Positions 35,551 to 45,084 of a stretch of DNA of 64,000 nt are shown one piece after another. Numbering within the stretch: the first letter of the stretch is position 1; each line of letters opens with the position of its first letter. The position numbers and the translations under genes were made by a program. Under the pieces are notes generated by a model. That model made no database searches and was not told the origin of the DNA. It worked only from the letters and a program-made list of their open reading frames with translations. This DNA comes from an uncultured Veillonellaceae bacterium (GTDB lineage: Bacteria; Bacillota; Negativicutes; Veillonellales; Negativicoccaceae), in assembly GCA_945876385.1 (NCBI GenBank), contig CAMCNU010000008.1, positions 1 through 64,000 of the forward strand, given 5' to 3'.

Positions 35551-36498
35551 ATGAAAACACGTATTACCGAATTGTTGGGCATTCGTTACCCGATTATTCA
35601 AGGCGCGATGGCTTGGATTTCCGAGTCCGACCTCGTCAGCGCCGTTGCCAATGCCGGTGCGACCGGTGTCATTGCGACCGGCGGTCAAAGCAGTGACTAC
35701 ATTCGCGAACAGATTCGCCGGACCAAAACCTTGACCGACAAGCCGTTCGGCGTCAACCTGATGCTGCAAGCACCGAATAAAGACGATGTCCTCGAGATTA
35801 TTTGCGAGGAAAAAGTCGCCTTTGCGACCATCGGCGCGGGCAACCCCGTACCGTACTTCGAACCGTTGCATGCAGCGGGTGTCAAGGCGATTCCCGTCGT
35901 CCCCAGTGTCAAGCTCGCCAAGCGCGTGCAAGAAAAAGGCGCTGACGCACTGGTCATCGAAGGCTTTGAAGCGGGTGGCCATGACGGCATGCTGACGACC
36001 ATGGCGCTGATGACCAATGTCATCCCCGAAATCGAGATTCCGATTGTCGTCGCCGGCTCGATTGTCGACGGACGCGGTCTGGCCGCCGCCTTGATTATGG
36101 GCGCGGACGGCGTGCAAATGGGGTCGCGTTTTCTCTTGGCGGAAGAATGCCACCTGCATCCGAATGCGAAACAAGCCATCATGGACGCGACGGATACGGA
36201 CACCCGCGTGACGGGATTCACCCGCTCCAACAACGTCCGCGGCCTGCGCAGCGCATTTACCGACAAGTACCTGGAGCTCGAACGCCAGGGTGCGGCCGAT
36301 GACGTCCTTTCGCAATTGACGCGCGGGACGAACCGTCTGGCCGCCGTCGAAGGCGATACAGTAAACGGTCTGGTCCAAGTCGGCCAAGGCTTGAATCGCC
36401 TGACCCGCATCGAATCCGCGCGGGACATCGTCGACGATGTCGTCACCGAAGCCGTGAACTTGTTGACCCGTGCGCCGCAACTTGCGGCCGAAAAATAA
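35551..36498 (+). CDS. fabK: Enoyl-[acyl-carrier-protein] reductase II (FMN)
   Basis: 315 residues, 2-nitropropane dioxygenase-like TIM barrel. PIIQGAMAWISESDLVSAVANAG at the N-terminus, GVNLML, ATIGAGNP, DALVIEGFEAGGHDG and VAGSIVDGRGLAAALIMGADGVQMGSRFL for FMN phosphate. FabK performs the last step of fatty-acid elongation in Firmicutes without FabI. The ATG at 35551 has GGAGG eight bases upstream; the earlier ATG is too close. It stands alone, not in a fab cluster, so another 2-nitropropane dioxygenase-family role cannot be excluded. Confidence 0.82.
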   Translation: MKTRITELLGIRYPIIQGAMAWISESDLVSAVANAGATGVIATGGQSSDYIREQIRRTKTLTDKPFGVNLMLQAPNKDDVLEIICEEKVAFATIGAGNPVPYFEPLHAAGVKAIPVVPSVKLAKRVQEKGADALVIEGFEAGGHDGMLTTMALMTNVIPEIEIPIVVAGSIVDGRGLAAALIMGADGVQMGSRFLLAEECHLHPNAKQAIMDATDTDTRVTGFTRSNNVRGLRSAFTDKYLELERQGAADDVLSQLTRGTNRLAAVEGDTVNGLVQVGQGLNRLTRIESARDIVDDVVTEAVNLLTRAPQLAAEK

Positions 36499-36517
36499 TC
36501 GGTAAGAAGGTATCCAT

Positions 36518-37099
36518 ATGTATACATATCAAGGCAATTCATTCAAAGGGATCACGCCGACGATTGACAAGGAAGTCTACATTGCCGAAGGCGCCGTCGT
36601 CGTCGGCGACGTGCGCATCGGCAAGTACAGCAGCGTTTGGTACAACGCTGTCATGCGCGGCGATGTCGACTATATTTCCATCGGCAGCAACACCAATATT
36701 CAAGACTTGGCCTGCCTGCATGTCGCGGACAACTACCCCTGTATTATCGGGGACTATGTCACGGTCGGTCATTGCGCTATCGTGCACGGCGCCGTCGTCG
36801 AAGACCACTGTCTCATCGGCATGAGCGCCACCGTCCTGACCGGCGCCAAAATCGGCCGCGGCTCCATTATCGCCGCCGGCGCCTTGGTCCTCGAAAACCA
36901 AGTCATCCCGCCGAATTCGCTGGTCGTCGGTGTCCCGGGCAAAGTAGTCCGCACGGCCGACCATATCCATGATATTCATCAGCAAGCACTGAAGTACAAA
37001 GATGAATGGGCCATCCAATACGGCCTGCATCCGGATATTGAAGGCGAAGTCTATGACGGCAAAACCATCGTCGGCACCCGCCGCGACAAAGCGGAATAA
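36518..37099 (+). CDS. Gamma-type carbonic anhydrase family protein
   Basis: 193 residues, left-handed beta helix of hexapeptide repeats (VYIAEGAVVVGDVRIGKYSSVWYNAVMRGD and following). Metal His ligands in HVADNYPC, VGHCAIVHGA match the YrdA/CaiE-type gamma class. The C-terminal helix follows KYKDEWAIQ. Enzymatic activity in this subfamily is often unproven. 19 bases after fabK and probably in its transcript, ended by a terminator. Confidence 0.87.
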   Translation: MYTYQGNSFKGITPTIDKEVYIAEGAVVVGDVRIGKYSSVWYNAVMRGDVDYISIGSNTNIQDLACLHVADNYPCIIGDYVTVGHCAIVHGAVVEDHCLIGMSATVLTGAKIGRGSIIAAGALVLENQVIPPNSLVVGVPGKVVRTADHIHDIHQQALKYKDEWAIQYGLHPDIEGEVYDGKTIVGTRRDKAE

Positions 37100-37111
37100 G
37101 TAGACCCCCAC

Positions 37112-37145
37112 ACGCGCGGCAACCCGTCTTGTCGCGCGTTTTTTC
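37112..37145 (+). terminator. Terminator after fabK-gamma-CA
   Basis: 7-bp stem ACGCGCG / CGCGCGT with a 14-base loop, then TTTTT. Confidence 0.7.
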
Positions 37146-37203
37146 GTATCCGCACCGCACGCTCGTGTGAATTCCCCATGTTAATTCCCAAGGAGGTATG
37201 ATG

Positions 37204-37845
37204 ATGAAACGATTGCCGGTTTTGTTTGCTGTACTGTATTGTGTCATGACACTGTCCGTGCAAGCGGAAAAGGGCGGCTATTTTGCCGAAGACTATCCGT
37301 TTGCCGATTTGAAACACATTGAAGTCCACGTTCAATTTGCCCCCGAGTTGGTGAACCAAGAGCTGTATGCTCCGCTGCTTCATGAATTCCCCGCGCAAGT
37401 CACCGACAAATTGCGTGCCAAGGGTTTTGCGACCGATGCGCCGTTAATTCCTGTCGCGGCAGAGGCCGTCACGGAGAAGGCCGCCGCACCGACTGCCGCC
37501 CAAGCGATACTCGATGTCCGCATTCACCGTGTGGAAACATTCCCCGTGATGACCGCCGGCTATGTCGATTGGCGACCGTACATCACCTACGTGCCGATTC
37601 GCGACAAAGACGGTGACGTCGTCGGCTACGAACCGTATGTCGACTACATCCCCTACAACACGCCCGCCCGGCGGGAATTACAGCACCTCATCGGCGTCAC
37701 CTACACGCTTTATGACACCGCTGACGGCAGAGAAATTTCCCGCTACAGTTACTTGCGGACGGGTACACATGCACCGGCTACCCTCGCTCGCAAGACGGCC
37801 GGCGACTACGCCTCCCGCCTGGCCAAGGTCTGCCGCGCTCGGTGA
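37204..37845 (+). CDS. Secreted protein of unknown function
   Basis: 213 residues. Signal peptide KRLPVLFAVLYCVMTLSVQA, then a mature part that begins EKGGYFAEDYPFADLKHIEV. Tyr/Pro-rich stretch DWRPYITYVPIRDKDGDVVGYEPYVDYIPYN in the middle, then a beta-strand-like segment LIGVTYTLYDTADGREISRYSY. Resembles the DUF4136-type periplasmic lipoproteins in general plan but has no lipobox. Three ATG codons in a row follow GGAGG; the third has the best spacing. Confidence 0.65.
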   Translation: MKRLPVLFAVLYCVMTLSVQAEKGGYFAEDYPFADLKHIEVHVQFAPELVNQELYAPLLHEFPAQVTDKLRAKGFATDAPLIPVAAEAVTEKAAAPTAAQAILDVRIHRVETFPVMTAGYVDWRPYITYVPIRDKDGDVVGYEPYVDYIPYNTPARRELQHLIGVTYTLYDTADGREISRYSYLRTGTHAPATLARKTAGDYASRLAKVCRAR

Positions 37846-37851
37846 CAATAT

Positions 37852-37886
37852 AAAAGACACCTGCGGATATCCGCAGGTGTCTTTTT
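37852..37886. terminator. Bidirectional terminator between the secreted protein and hup
   Basis: A long perfect stem AAGACACCTGCGGA / TCCGCAGGTGTCTT with TA loop and T-runs on both strands, serving convergent genes. Confidence 0.9.
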
Positions 37887-37897
37887 TGTGTCAATGC

Positions 37898-38206
37898 TTA
37901 TTTTTTGCGTGCTTTTTTCGCCGGTTTTTTCACGTTGACGCGTTCTTTCAGCTGTTTGCCGGCTTTGAATGCCGGGCTCTTGGAAGCCGGAATCTGGATT
38001 TTCTGGCTCGGATTGGACGGGTTGTGTCCTTCGCGAGCTTTGCGTTCCCGAACTTCAAACGTACCGAAGCCGATAATTTGTACTTTTTCCCCTTGTGCCA
38101 ATTCGTCGCTGATGCTTTCAAAAATCGCTTTTACCGCTTTTTCCGCATCTTTCTTCGTCAAGCCGGATTGTTCCGCTACTTTGGCGATCAACTCAGTTTT
38201 GTTCAT
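37898..38206 (-). CDS. hup: HU family DNA-binding protein
   Basis: 102 residues. [46 protein letters not shown] and the DNA-intercalating arm [13 protein letters not shown] are classical HU. A C-terminal Lys tail ([11 protein letters not shown]) of about 12 residues is extra compared with the 90-residue HU. Nucleoid compaction. In Firmicutes hup often follows mazG, as here. GGAGGA precedes the ATG. Confidence 0.95.
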   Translation of the reverse strand: MNKTELIAKVAEQSGLTKKDAEKAVKAIFESISDELAQGEKVQIIGFGTFEVRERKAREGHNPSNPSQKIQIPASKSPAFKAGKQLKERVNVKKPAKKARKK

Positions 38207-38266
38207 AACAAGTCCTCCTTTGACTCTGTGCTCATACCGAGCAAGTTCGGAGCTAGCTCCGGATAG

Positions 38267-39298
38267 TCACTTGTCGGATGACAAGTGCTTGGCTTCCTTC
38301 CAGTACGTATCCAGTTCGTCCGGCGTCACGTCATCCCACGCCCGACCGGATTCCTGCACGCGCGCCTCCACATGAGCAAATCGTTGGCAAAATTTGTCAT
38401 TGGCGCGACGCAATGCGGTTTCCGGTTCGATTCCGAGATGCCGCAGAACATTCACCGTAGCAAAAAGCACGTCACCGCATTCCTCTTCCAGATGAGCCGG
38501 ATCAGCCTCATGCATCGCTGCACGAACTTCCTGCCACTCTTCCCGTACTTTTTCCCACGCCGGTTCTACTGACGTCCAATCAAACCCGACACGCGCTGTT
38601 TTCTCTTGTATTCTACACGCAAAAACAAGACTTGGCAAGCTTTTTATCATGCCTTCCAACACTTTCTTGCGTTTTTTCTCCTTTTGTTTACGATTTTCCC
38701 AATCCCGATTGACCGTCTCGGCGTCCGTCGCACCGTCGGCGGCAAACACATGCGGATGACGGTACACCATCTTGCGGGCCGCATCTTCCGCCACCTCGGC
38801 CAAGGTAAATACGCCCGTTTCCGCCGCCAATTGCGCATGAAAGACGATTTGCAGCAGCAAATCGCCCAACTCCTCGCGCAGATCGGTCATGTCCTCGCGG
38901 TCAATCGCATCCAGCACTTCGTACGTTTCTTCGAGCAGGTAACGCCGGAGCGACGCGTGCGTCTGCTTGCGGTCCCACGGACAGCCGTCGGGCGCACGCA
39001 ATGCCGCGACCGCCTCCGCCAATCGCTGTACGGCGGCACTCTCCTCGACCGTCGGCGGGATAATCACCGCCGCAACCTCACCGTCCGGCCATTCGTCCGT
39101 CCCGACACGGCGCACCGCATCCTCGCTGACAACAAAGAACGGCGCCTGTGCCGCACGTGCCGCCAGCACGTCATACTGCTCGTCATCCGGATAGGGAATC
39201 AGCACCGGTACCGGCGAATACGCCGGTCGCTTGTCGGTCACCCGATAGCCCCGGGCGGGATCATAGCCCGCTTGCTGTAACCACTGTTCCCACTTCAT
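38267..39298 (-). CDS. mazG: Nucleoside triphosphate pyrophosphohydrolase MazG
   Basis: 343 residues. The tandem MazG repeats start at about residue 105: LRAPDGCPWDRKQTHASLRRYLLEETYEV with REELGDLLLQIVFHA in the first, and EWQEVRAAM with EEECGDVLFATVNVLRHLG in the second (EExxE and ExxD Mg ligands). The N-terminal 100 residues are a reduced extension; Firmicute MazG often carries a tetrapyrrole-methylase domain there, of which only a remnant could remain. It hydrolyses NTPs to NMPs. Start overlaps the flippase stop (ATGA). Confidence 0.92.
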   Translation of the reverse strand: MKWEQWLQQAGYDPARGYRVTDKRPAYSPVPVLIPYPDDEQYDVLAARAAQAPFFVVSEDAVRRVGTDEWPDGEVAAVIIPPTVEESAAVQRLAEAVAALRAPDGCPWDRKQTHASLRRYLLEETYEVLDAIDREDMTDLREELGDLLLQIVFHAQLAAETGVFTLAEVAEDAARKMVYRHPHVFAADGATDAETVNRDWENRKQKEKKRKKVLEGMIKSLPSLVFACRIQEKTARVGFDWTSVEPAWEKVREEWQEVRAAMHEADPAHLEEECGDVLFATVNVLRHLGIEPETALRRANDKFCQRFAHVEARVQESGRAWDDVTPDELDTYWKEAKHLSSDK

Positions 39299-40896
39299 GC
39301 GCGTCGCTCCCATTTCGCCATCACGGCCGCCGCCTTGGCACCGATTTTCGGAATGGCGGCGACATCGCGCGACGAGACGCCTTTGACCAGCACCAGGCCG
39401 ATTGTGTATGCGATCACGCCGACACCGATAGCACCGAGCGTCGCCAACGTGTTACTGTGCAGCACGCCGTAGAGTCCGACATACGCGGCATACGTACAAA
39501 TTCCCATACCGCCGGCCGCGACCGCAATCCGTAACGTATGTCCGTAATCCATCCGATAGCGCAAGTACCGATGCAGGAAGTACAGATTCAGCACCGCCGC
39601 CACGCCGAAATCCGCATTGGTCGCCCAGGCCGCGCCTTCGATACCCAGCCAGGGAATCGCAGTCAACGTCCAGCCCAATACGATTTTGACGCCGGCACTG
39701 GCCACCATATTAATCAACGGGATGGCTGTCCTCCCCATGCCTTGTAAAATCCCGGTCGTCACCTGCTGAATCCCCAGCAGGAAAATCCCCAAACTCATAA
39801 TGCGAATCGACGGCCCCGCGTTGGGCGTCGCATACAGCATTTGCGAAATCGGCGTCGCAATCACCGCCATCCCGACAAAGGACGGCAGCGTCAGCAAGTT
39901 GGCAATCCGCATCGCCACATCCGTCCGCTGATAAATGCGCTCCGTATCATGCTTCATAAACGCCGCCGAGACGGCCGGCACCAGACTGGCCGCCAATGAT
40001 GCCGTCAGAATCGTCGGCAAGTTGACCAGTGAGGTCGCCATCCCCGTCAAGTACCCGAACAGCTCGGTCGATTCCTCTACGGAATAGCCGGCCACCGCCA
40101 AACGATGCGGCACGATAAAGAGGTCGATATTGGCCACCACGGGCAGCATGATATTCGCCAGCGACACCGGCAAGGCCAAGACAATCAGCCGCTTGAGGAT
40201 GCTTGTCAATCGCTCCCGCGGCAGCGAGGTGTCTTGTTGGAGTAGGGCACGCTTGCGGGCATGGCGGTCGGCATAATAATACCCCAACAGCACCAAGAGC
40301 CCCGCCAGGGCCCCCGGTGCCGCACCGAAAGTCGCGCCGGCGGCAGCGTATTCCAAGCCGTACGGCAAGAGCAAGACGGCAAATGCAATCATCGTCACCA
40401 CGCGCACGAGTTGTTCCATGATTTGGCTGACGGCGGTCGGTGTCATCTGTTGCAGGCCTTGAAAATAGCCGCGTAACGCCGAGACAATCGTCACCACAAA
40501 AATCGCCGGCGAGAGCGCAATCAGCGCCCAATACGCCCGCGGGTCACGCACCAGTCCCGTATCGACCAGCCAGCCCGCACTGACATACAGCAATGCGCTG
40601 AAGGCCAACCCCGTCACGGTCAGGGCGATCCCCGATATCCGAAACACGCGCTGTGCGCCGATATAATCACGAATGGCGTTCTTTTCCGCCACCATAATCG
40701 AAATCGCCACGGGCAGCCCCGCCGACGAAATACTCAACGCCAATAAATAAATCGGATAGGCCATCTGGTAGAGGCCGATGCCCTCCCCGCCCAACAAGCG
40801 CGACAATAAAATCCGATTGGCGGCACCGATGATTTTGACAATGATACCCGCCATCGTCAGGATAAATGCCCCGCGCAAAAATGTATCTTTACTCAC
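39295..40896 (-). CDS. Polysaccharide/lipid flippase, SpoVB/MurJ-like (MVF family)
   Basis: 533 residues, about fourteen membrane helices. The N-terminus FLRGAFILTMAGIIVKIIGAANRILLSRLLGGEGIGLYQMAYPIY and SALRGYFQGLQQMTPTAVSQIMEQ are diagnostic of the SpoVB/YabM group. Likely flips lipid-linked cell-wall intermediates. GTG 40896 has GGAGGG upstream and overlaps the mfd stop (GTGA). The mfd-spoVB-mazG order is standard in Firmicutes and does not itself imply sporulation. Confidence 0.9.
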   Translation of the reverse strand: MSKDTFLRGAFILTMAGIIVKIIGAANRILLSRLLGGEGIGLYQMAYPIYLLALSISSAGLPVAISIMVAEKNAIRDYIGAQRVFRISGIALTVTGLAFSALLYVSAGWLVDTGLVRDPRAYWALIALSPAIFVVTIVSALRGYFQGLQQMTPTAVSQIMEQLVRVVTMIAFAVLLLPYGLEYAAAGATFGAAPGALAGLLVLLGYYYADRHARKRALLQQDTSLPRERLTSILKRLIVLALPVSLANIMLPVVANIDLFIVPHRLAVAGYSVEESTELFGYLTGMATSLVNLPTILTASLAASLVPAVSAAFMKHDTERIYQRTDVAMRIANLLTLPSFVGMAVIATPISQMLYATPNAGPSIRIMSLGIFLLGIQQVTTGILQGMGRTAIPLINMVASAGVKIVLGWTLTAIPWLGIEGAAWATNADFGVAAVLNLYFLHRYLRYRMDYGHTLRIAVAAGGMGICTYAAYVGLYGVLHSNTLATLGAIGVGVIAYTIGLVLVKGVSSRDVAAIPKIGAKAAAVMAKWERRA

Positions 40897-43800
40897 TCTG
40901 TTCCCTCCGGCTCCGCCGTACGTTTCTGTAAAAATGCGTCCAGTACTTGCGGCAAAAAGTCCATCGTCGGCATTTGCCACTGTATCTTATCTATTTTAGC
41001 ACGCGGAATATCGGATGGCAAAAATCGCATCCGCTTCATCACTACATCCGGCACGGCACCGATATCCCAATCCGCCATCGCCTGCGGTCGGCTCCAGAGA
41101 ATCTCGACACTGTCGCTGAGCTCGCGAATCGATCCGATACCCGCCTGCGCCGCCGTAATCCGTAACTTGGCCACGACAAGCAACATTTCCACCGGCGCGG
41201 GCGGTGTACCGAAGCGGTCGATGAGTTCGTCCGTCACATCTTCCCACTCCGACGGCGTGGTAATCTCCGCCAAGCGGCGATACATTTCCAGTTTTTGCGC
41301 TTCGTCGGGAATATAAGTATCGGGCAGGTAAGCTTCGACATCGAGCTCCAGCACGGGGGCGGGGACGGACCGGCGACGCGGCTCCGTGCCCTGCCTGGCG
41401 GCGATGGCTTCATCGAGCATCGCACAATAGGTCGTAAACCCGACCCCGACCATGTTGCCGTGCTGTTCCGCGCCGAGCAGGTTACCCGCGCCGCGGATTT
41501 CCAAATCCCGCAAGGCGATTTTAAATCCCGCCCCGAGCTCGGTAAATTCGCGAATCGCATACAGTCGCTTCTCCGCCGCTTCATTCAAGATTTTATCCGG
41601 ACGATACAGGAAGTACGCATAGGCTTCGCGCGCACCGCGTCCGACGCGACCGCGCATCTGGTAGAGTTGCGACAGCCCCAGTCGGTCCGCGTCGTAAATA
41701 ATGATGGTATTGGCATTCGGCTGGTCAAGCCCGTTTTCAATCAAGCTCGTGCAGACCAAGACGTCAATATCGCCGTCATAAAAATCCTGCATGACCTGCT
41801 CGAGCTGTTCGCCGCTGAGCGATCCGTGCGCGATACCCAGTTCAATCCCCGCCGGCAACAACGACTGCAAATGCTCCGTCATGCGCCCGATGGACGCGAT
41901 GCGGTTGTAGAGAAAATACACTTGCCCGCCGCGCTCACATTCGCGGACTATGGCCTGCCGCACGGTGCTGTCCTTGGCTTCGGTGACATAGGTCTGCACG
42001 GGTTCGCGCTCTTCGGGCGGCGTATAGATGACCGACATCTCCCGTACCCCCGCCAACGACATATGCAATGTCCGCGGAATCGGCGTGGCCGACAAAGTCA
42101 AAATATCGATACCTGTCGCACGCGCCTTCCATTTTTCTTTTTGCACGACGCCGAACCGCTGTTCCTCATCCACGACGAGCAACCCCAAATCGGCAAAATC
42201 GACCTTTTTGTTCAGCAGGGAATGCGTCCCGATGAGGACATCCAGTCGTCCTGCTTTGGCTCGACGCAGCAGCTCTTTTTTCTCCTGTTGCGGCGTAAAG
42301 CGGTTCAGTACACCGACACTGACCCCGAACGGCGACAAGCGCTCCATAAATGTCCGATAATGTTGCTGCGAAAGCACCGTCGTCGGCACCAGTACGGCGA
42401 CCTGCTTGCCGCCCATGACGGCTTTGAATACCGCGCGCAACGCCACTTCCGTTTTGCCGAAACCGACATCGCCGCACAAGAGCCGATCCATCGGTTGCGG
42501 CGCTTCCATCGACGCCTTGATTTCCGCGGTCGCTTGCAGTTGGTCGGCGGTCTCTTCGTACGGAAACGCCTCTTCAAACTCACGTTGCCACGGTGTGTCC
42601 GGCGGAAATGCATAGCCCTGCGCCAATTCGCGCTCCGCGTACAGTGCGGTCAGCTTGTCCGCCAATTCCGCCACCGACTGCGCCGCACGCGCCTTTGTCC
42701 GTGTCCATTGGGCGCCGCCCATTTTGTGCAGGCGCGGCACACTGCCGTCGGGCGCGATATATTTTTCTAATTGGCCGATGCGTTCCGTCGGCAAAAAGAG
42801 CCGATCCTCCCCCGCATACTCGATGCGCAGATAATCCCGATGGACGCCGTCGGTGACAATCGTCTCGACGCCGGTATAACGGCCGATTCCGTGGACTTGG
42901 TGCACGACATAGTCCCCCGCCGCCAAATCCGAAAAGTAGCGAATCTCATTGCCCGACTTGCGTGACGAGCGGCGGCGGCGCTTCGGCGCGCCGAAGAGTT
43001 CCGTGTCCGTCAAGACGACGAGTCCTTCCTGCGGCCACTCAAACCCTGCCGACAGCGCCCCTATGCCGAGCGTCACTTGACCCGGCGTGACATCCTCATA
43101 CACCGGTACGCCGGCTTCGGCCAGCACGGCCCGCAAGGTCTCCCGGCGTCCTTCATCGCCCGTGGCGAGCACTACCGCCCGACCGCTGTCCCGATAGCGG
43201 CCGATCTCCTGCACCGCCAGCGGCCATTGCCGCCGCAACGCGGGAACGCCGTTTGCTTCAAACGGATAGCGGCCGCGCAGATTGACCTGCGGTACACGCT
43301 GTGAAATCAAGGAGAAAAACAAGGCGCAACGCGGTACAGTTGCCACCTCTTCCCAGCGCAGTACCCCGGCAGCGCCCCCCTGTTCCTTGCGTCGCGCACC
43401 GATTTCTTCCGCGCATCGCGCCGCTTCTGCGCATACCCACACACCGTCCGCCATATATGCCGTCAGCGGCACCGTCCCCGGCGGCGGAGTGACCGGGCCG
43501 ATCACCGCGTCCTGCTGCGCCGTCGACGAGCGTTGCGTCACCAAATCAAAGGGGCGAATGCTGTCGATTTCCGTATCAAAAAACTCGATACGCAGCGGCA
43601 TCTCACTCTGTACGGGATAGATATCGACAATTTCCCCGCGCACGGCAAAATGACCCGGTCGCTCCACCTGCTCGACGCGTTCATAGCCGCGTTCAATCCA
43701 TGTCGTCAACAGCGCCTCCCGATCGACCGCCATCCCGACCTGAAGCACTGTCGTCGCCGCCTGCAAAGCCTCCGGCGCCGGTACGGGATACGCCGTCGCG

Positions 43801-44165
43801 TCCATCGTCGCCAGCACGATGGCGGGTGCTGCCCCTTGCAGTGCCGCCAACGCTTTCATGCGGGCGATATCCGCCTCCGGATTGTGCGCCGCCACCGTAA
43901 AGTCCTGCGTCTCCTGCGCGGGGAACGGCAAGACCGGAATCTCACTCCACCCCTGCAAGTCGGCTTGCCATTGCTGCCGTGTCGCCTTGTCCGGCACGGT
44001 CACCAACAACGGCGCTTGCCGGCGTGACAGTCCCGCCGTTACGAGCGCCGTCGCTTGTACCGTCGTCCCGCCGCTGAGCAAGTACGCGCCGCGTTGCCCG
44101 AACAACCCGCACAGTTCCTGCCAGCGCGCCGACGTATCCAATTGATTCCAGATTGTCCGTACCAT
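40893..44165 (-). CDS. mfd: Transcription-repair coupling factor
   Basis: 1090 residues. N-terminal UvrB-like region, the RNA polymerase-interacting domain (CarD-like, near AAGDYVVHQVHGIGRYTGVETI), then the RecG-like motor: Walker A LLCGDVGFGKTEVALR, DEEQRFG, SATPIPRTLHMS, motif VI around QMRGRVGRG, and a C-terminal TRCF domain (LDVEAYLPDTYIPDEAQKLEMYRRL). It removes stalled RNA polymerase and recruits UvrA. GGGAGAG precedes the ATG. Confidence 0.95.
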   Translation of the reverse strand: MVRTIWNQLDTSARWQELCGLFGQRGAYLLSGGTTVQATALVTAGLSRRQAPLLVTVPDKATRQQWQADLQGWSEIPVLPFPAQETQDFTVAAHNPEADIARMKALAALQGAAPAIVLATMDATAYPVPAPEALQAATTVLQVGMAVDREALLTTWIERGYERVEQVERPGHFAVRGEIVDIYPVQSEMPLRIEFFDTEIDSIRPFDLVTQRSSTAQQDAVIGPVTPPPGTVPLTAYMADGVWVCAEAARCAEEIGARRKEQGGAAGVLRWEEVATVPRCALFFSLISQRVPQVNLRGRYPFEANGVPALRRQWPLAVQEIGRYRDSGRAVVLATGDEGRRETLRAVLAEAGVPVYEDVTPGQVTLGIGALSAGFEWPQEGLVVLTDTELFGAPKRRRRSSRKSGNEIRYFSDLAAGDYVVHQVHGIGRYTGVETIVTDGVHRDYLRIEYAGEDRLFLPTERIGQLEKYIAPDGSVPRLHKMGGAQWTRTKARAAQSVAELADKLTALYAERELAQGYAFPPDTPWQREFEEAFPYEETADQLQATAEIKASMEAPQPMDRLLCGDVGFGKTEVALRAVFKAVMGGKQVAVLVPTTVLSQQHYRTFMERLSPFGVSVGVLNRFTPQQEKKELLRRAKAGRLDVLIGTHSLLNKKVDFADLGLLVVDEEQRFGVVQKEKWKARATGIDILTLSATPIPRTLHMSLAGVREMSVIYTPPEEREPVQTYVTEAKDSTVRQAIVRECERGGQVYFLYNRIASIGRMTEHLQSLLPAGIELGIAHGSLSGEQLEQVMQDFYDGDIDVLVCTSLIENGLDQPNANTIIIYDADRLGLSQLYQMRGRVGRGAREAYAYFLYRPDKILNEAAEKRLYAIREFTELGAGFKIALRDLEIRGAGNLLGAEQHGNMVGVGFTTYCAMLDEAIAARQGTEPRRRSVPAPVLELDVEAYLPDTYIPDEAQKLEMYRRLAEITTPSEWEDVTDELIDRFGTPPAPVEMLLVVAKLRITAAQAGIGSIRELSDSVEILWSRPQAMADWDIGAVPDVVMKRMRFLPSDIPRAKIDKIQWQMPTMDFLPQVLDAFLQKRTAEPEGTE

Positions 44166-44188
44166 AGTCTCTCCCGTTCACGCCAAAA

Positions 44189-44216
44189 GGGCTCCGCCTC
44201 GCGAAGCCGCCCCTCA
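44189..44216 (-). terminator. Likely terminator of the fol operon
   Basis: Minus strand GGGC outer stem around a GC-rich inner hairpin (GGCTTCGCGAGGC), ending GCCC and TTTT. Confidence 0.55.
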
Positions 44217-44230
44217 TTCTATACCGCCTG

Positions 44231-44728
44231 TCATTCATCGACAGACTGTAGCCACCGCCGCGCCACCCGCCGAACCCCGTCTGTACGGTCGGCCGCGCGC
44301 GCCTGTACCGATTCGCCCTGATACGTCAAGTCCGGCGCAACCTCCGCCAGCGGCACCAAGACAAATCCCCGCTCCCAAAAATACGGATGCGGCAACGTCA
44401 GTACCGCATCATGCCAACCGACCCCGTCCGCATAAAGCAAATCCAAGTCCAACGTCCGCGGTCCCCAATGAATGTCCCGCCGCCGTCCGGCGTGCGTTTC
44501 GACGGCCTGCAGGCGCAACAATACGCCGCGCGGCGACAAGGTACTGTCCACTGCCGCCACCGCATTCAAAAACGCCGCTTGGTCGGTATTGCCCCACGGC
44601 GCGGTTTCATAAACGGACGACAGCGCCGCAACCTCCAGTCCCAACGCGGACATACCCCGCACTCCTGCACGCAGATACGCCAGGCGGTCGCCCATATTGG
44701 AGCCGAGCGCGACATAGTAGCGCGTCAT
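44231..44728 (-). CDS. folK: 2-amino-4-hydroxy-6-hydroxymethyldihydropteridine pyrophosphokinase
   Basis: 165 residues. ALGSNMGDRLAYL at the N-terminus, SSVYETAPWGNTDQAAFLNAV, and the Mg-binding GPRTLDLDLLYADG. It transfers pyrophosphate to the pterin before DHPS. ATGA overlap with folB; last gene of folE-folP-folB-folK. Confidence 0.93.
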   Translation of the reverse strand: MTRYYVALGSNMGDRLAYLRAGVRGMSALGLEVAALSSVYETAPWGNTDQAAFLNAVAAVDSTLSPRGVLLRLQAVETHAGRRRDIHWGPRTLDLDLLYADGVGWHDAVLTLPHPYFWERGFVLVPLAEVAPDLTYQGESVQARAADRTDGVRRVARRWLQSVDE

Positions 44729-45084
44729 CGGGCGGCCGTCCGCTCTACCGCCACGTAGTCAAACGCCCCCGTCAGCGGCGCGTGCGGCTTGTAGACCTTG
44801 GTTGTGACCCGCTCGATTCGGGGGAACTCGATCAGCAATCGCTCATTGATACCCGTCACCAAATGTTCCAGTGTCCGACTCGGCGGACCGGTCAACGCCG
44901 CGCAGACTGCCGCATACACTGCACCGTAGTCGATACCGTCCGCCAAATCATCCGAGCGACCGACCACGCCGAAATCCGCTTCCAGTCGCACATCGGCGAC
45001 AAACTCCTGCCCCAGCCGTTGTTCCTCGGGGAATACGCCGTGGTAACCGTAGGCACGGATACCGTGTAACTCAATGCTGTCCAT
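44725..45084 (-). CDS. folB: Dihydroneopterin aldolase
   Basis: 119 residues. IELHGIRAYGYHGVFPEEQRLGQEFVADV contains the active-site Glu and Tyr pattern, and VTTKVYKPHAPLTGAFDYVAV the catalytic Lys. It cleaves dihydroneopterin to hydroxymethyl-dihydropterin. Overlaps folP by 14 bases. Confidence 0.93.
   Translation of the reverse strand: MDSIELHGIRAYGYHGVFPEEQRLGQEFVADVRLEADFGVVGRSDDLADGIDYGAVYAAVCAALTGPPSRTLEHLVTGINERLLIEFPRIERVTTKVYKPHAPLTGAFDYVAVERTAAR

Noticed and set aside
35500-36480. Minus-strand frame opposite fabK
   Set aside because: It covers the whole FabK reading frame in antisense and has no promoter.
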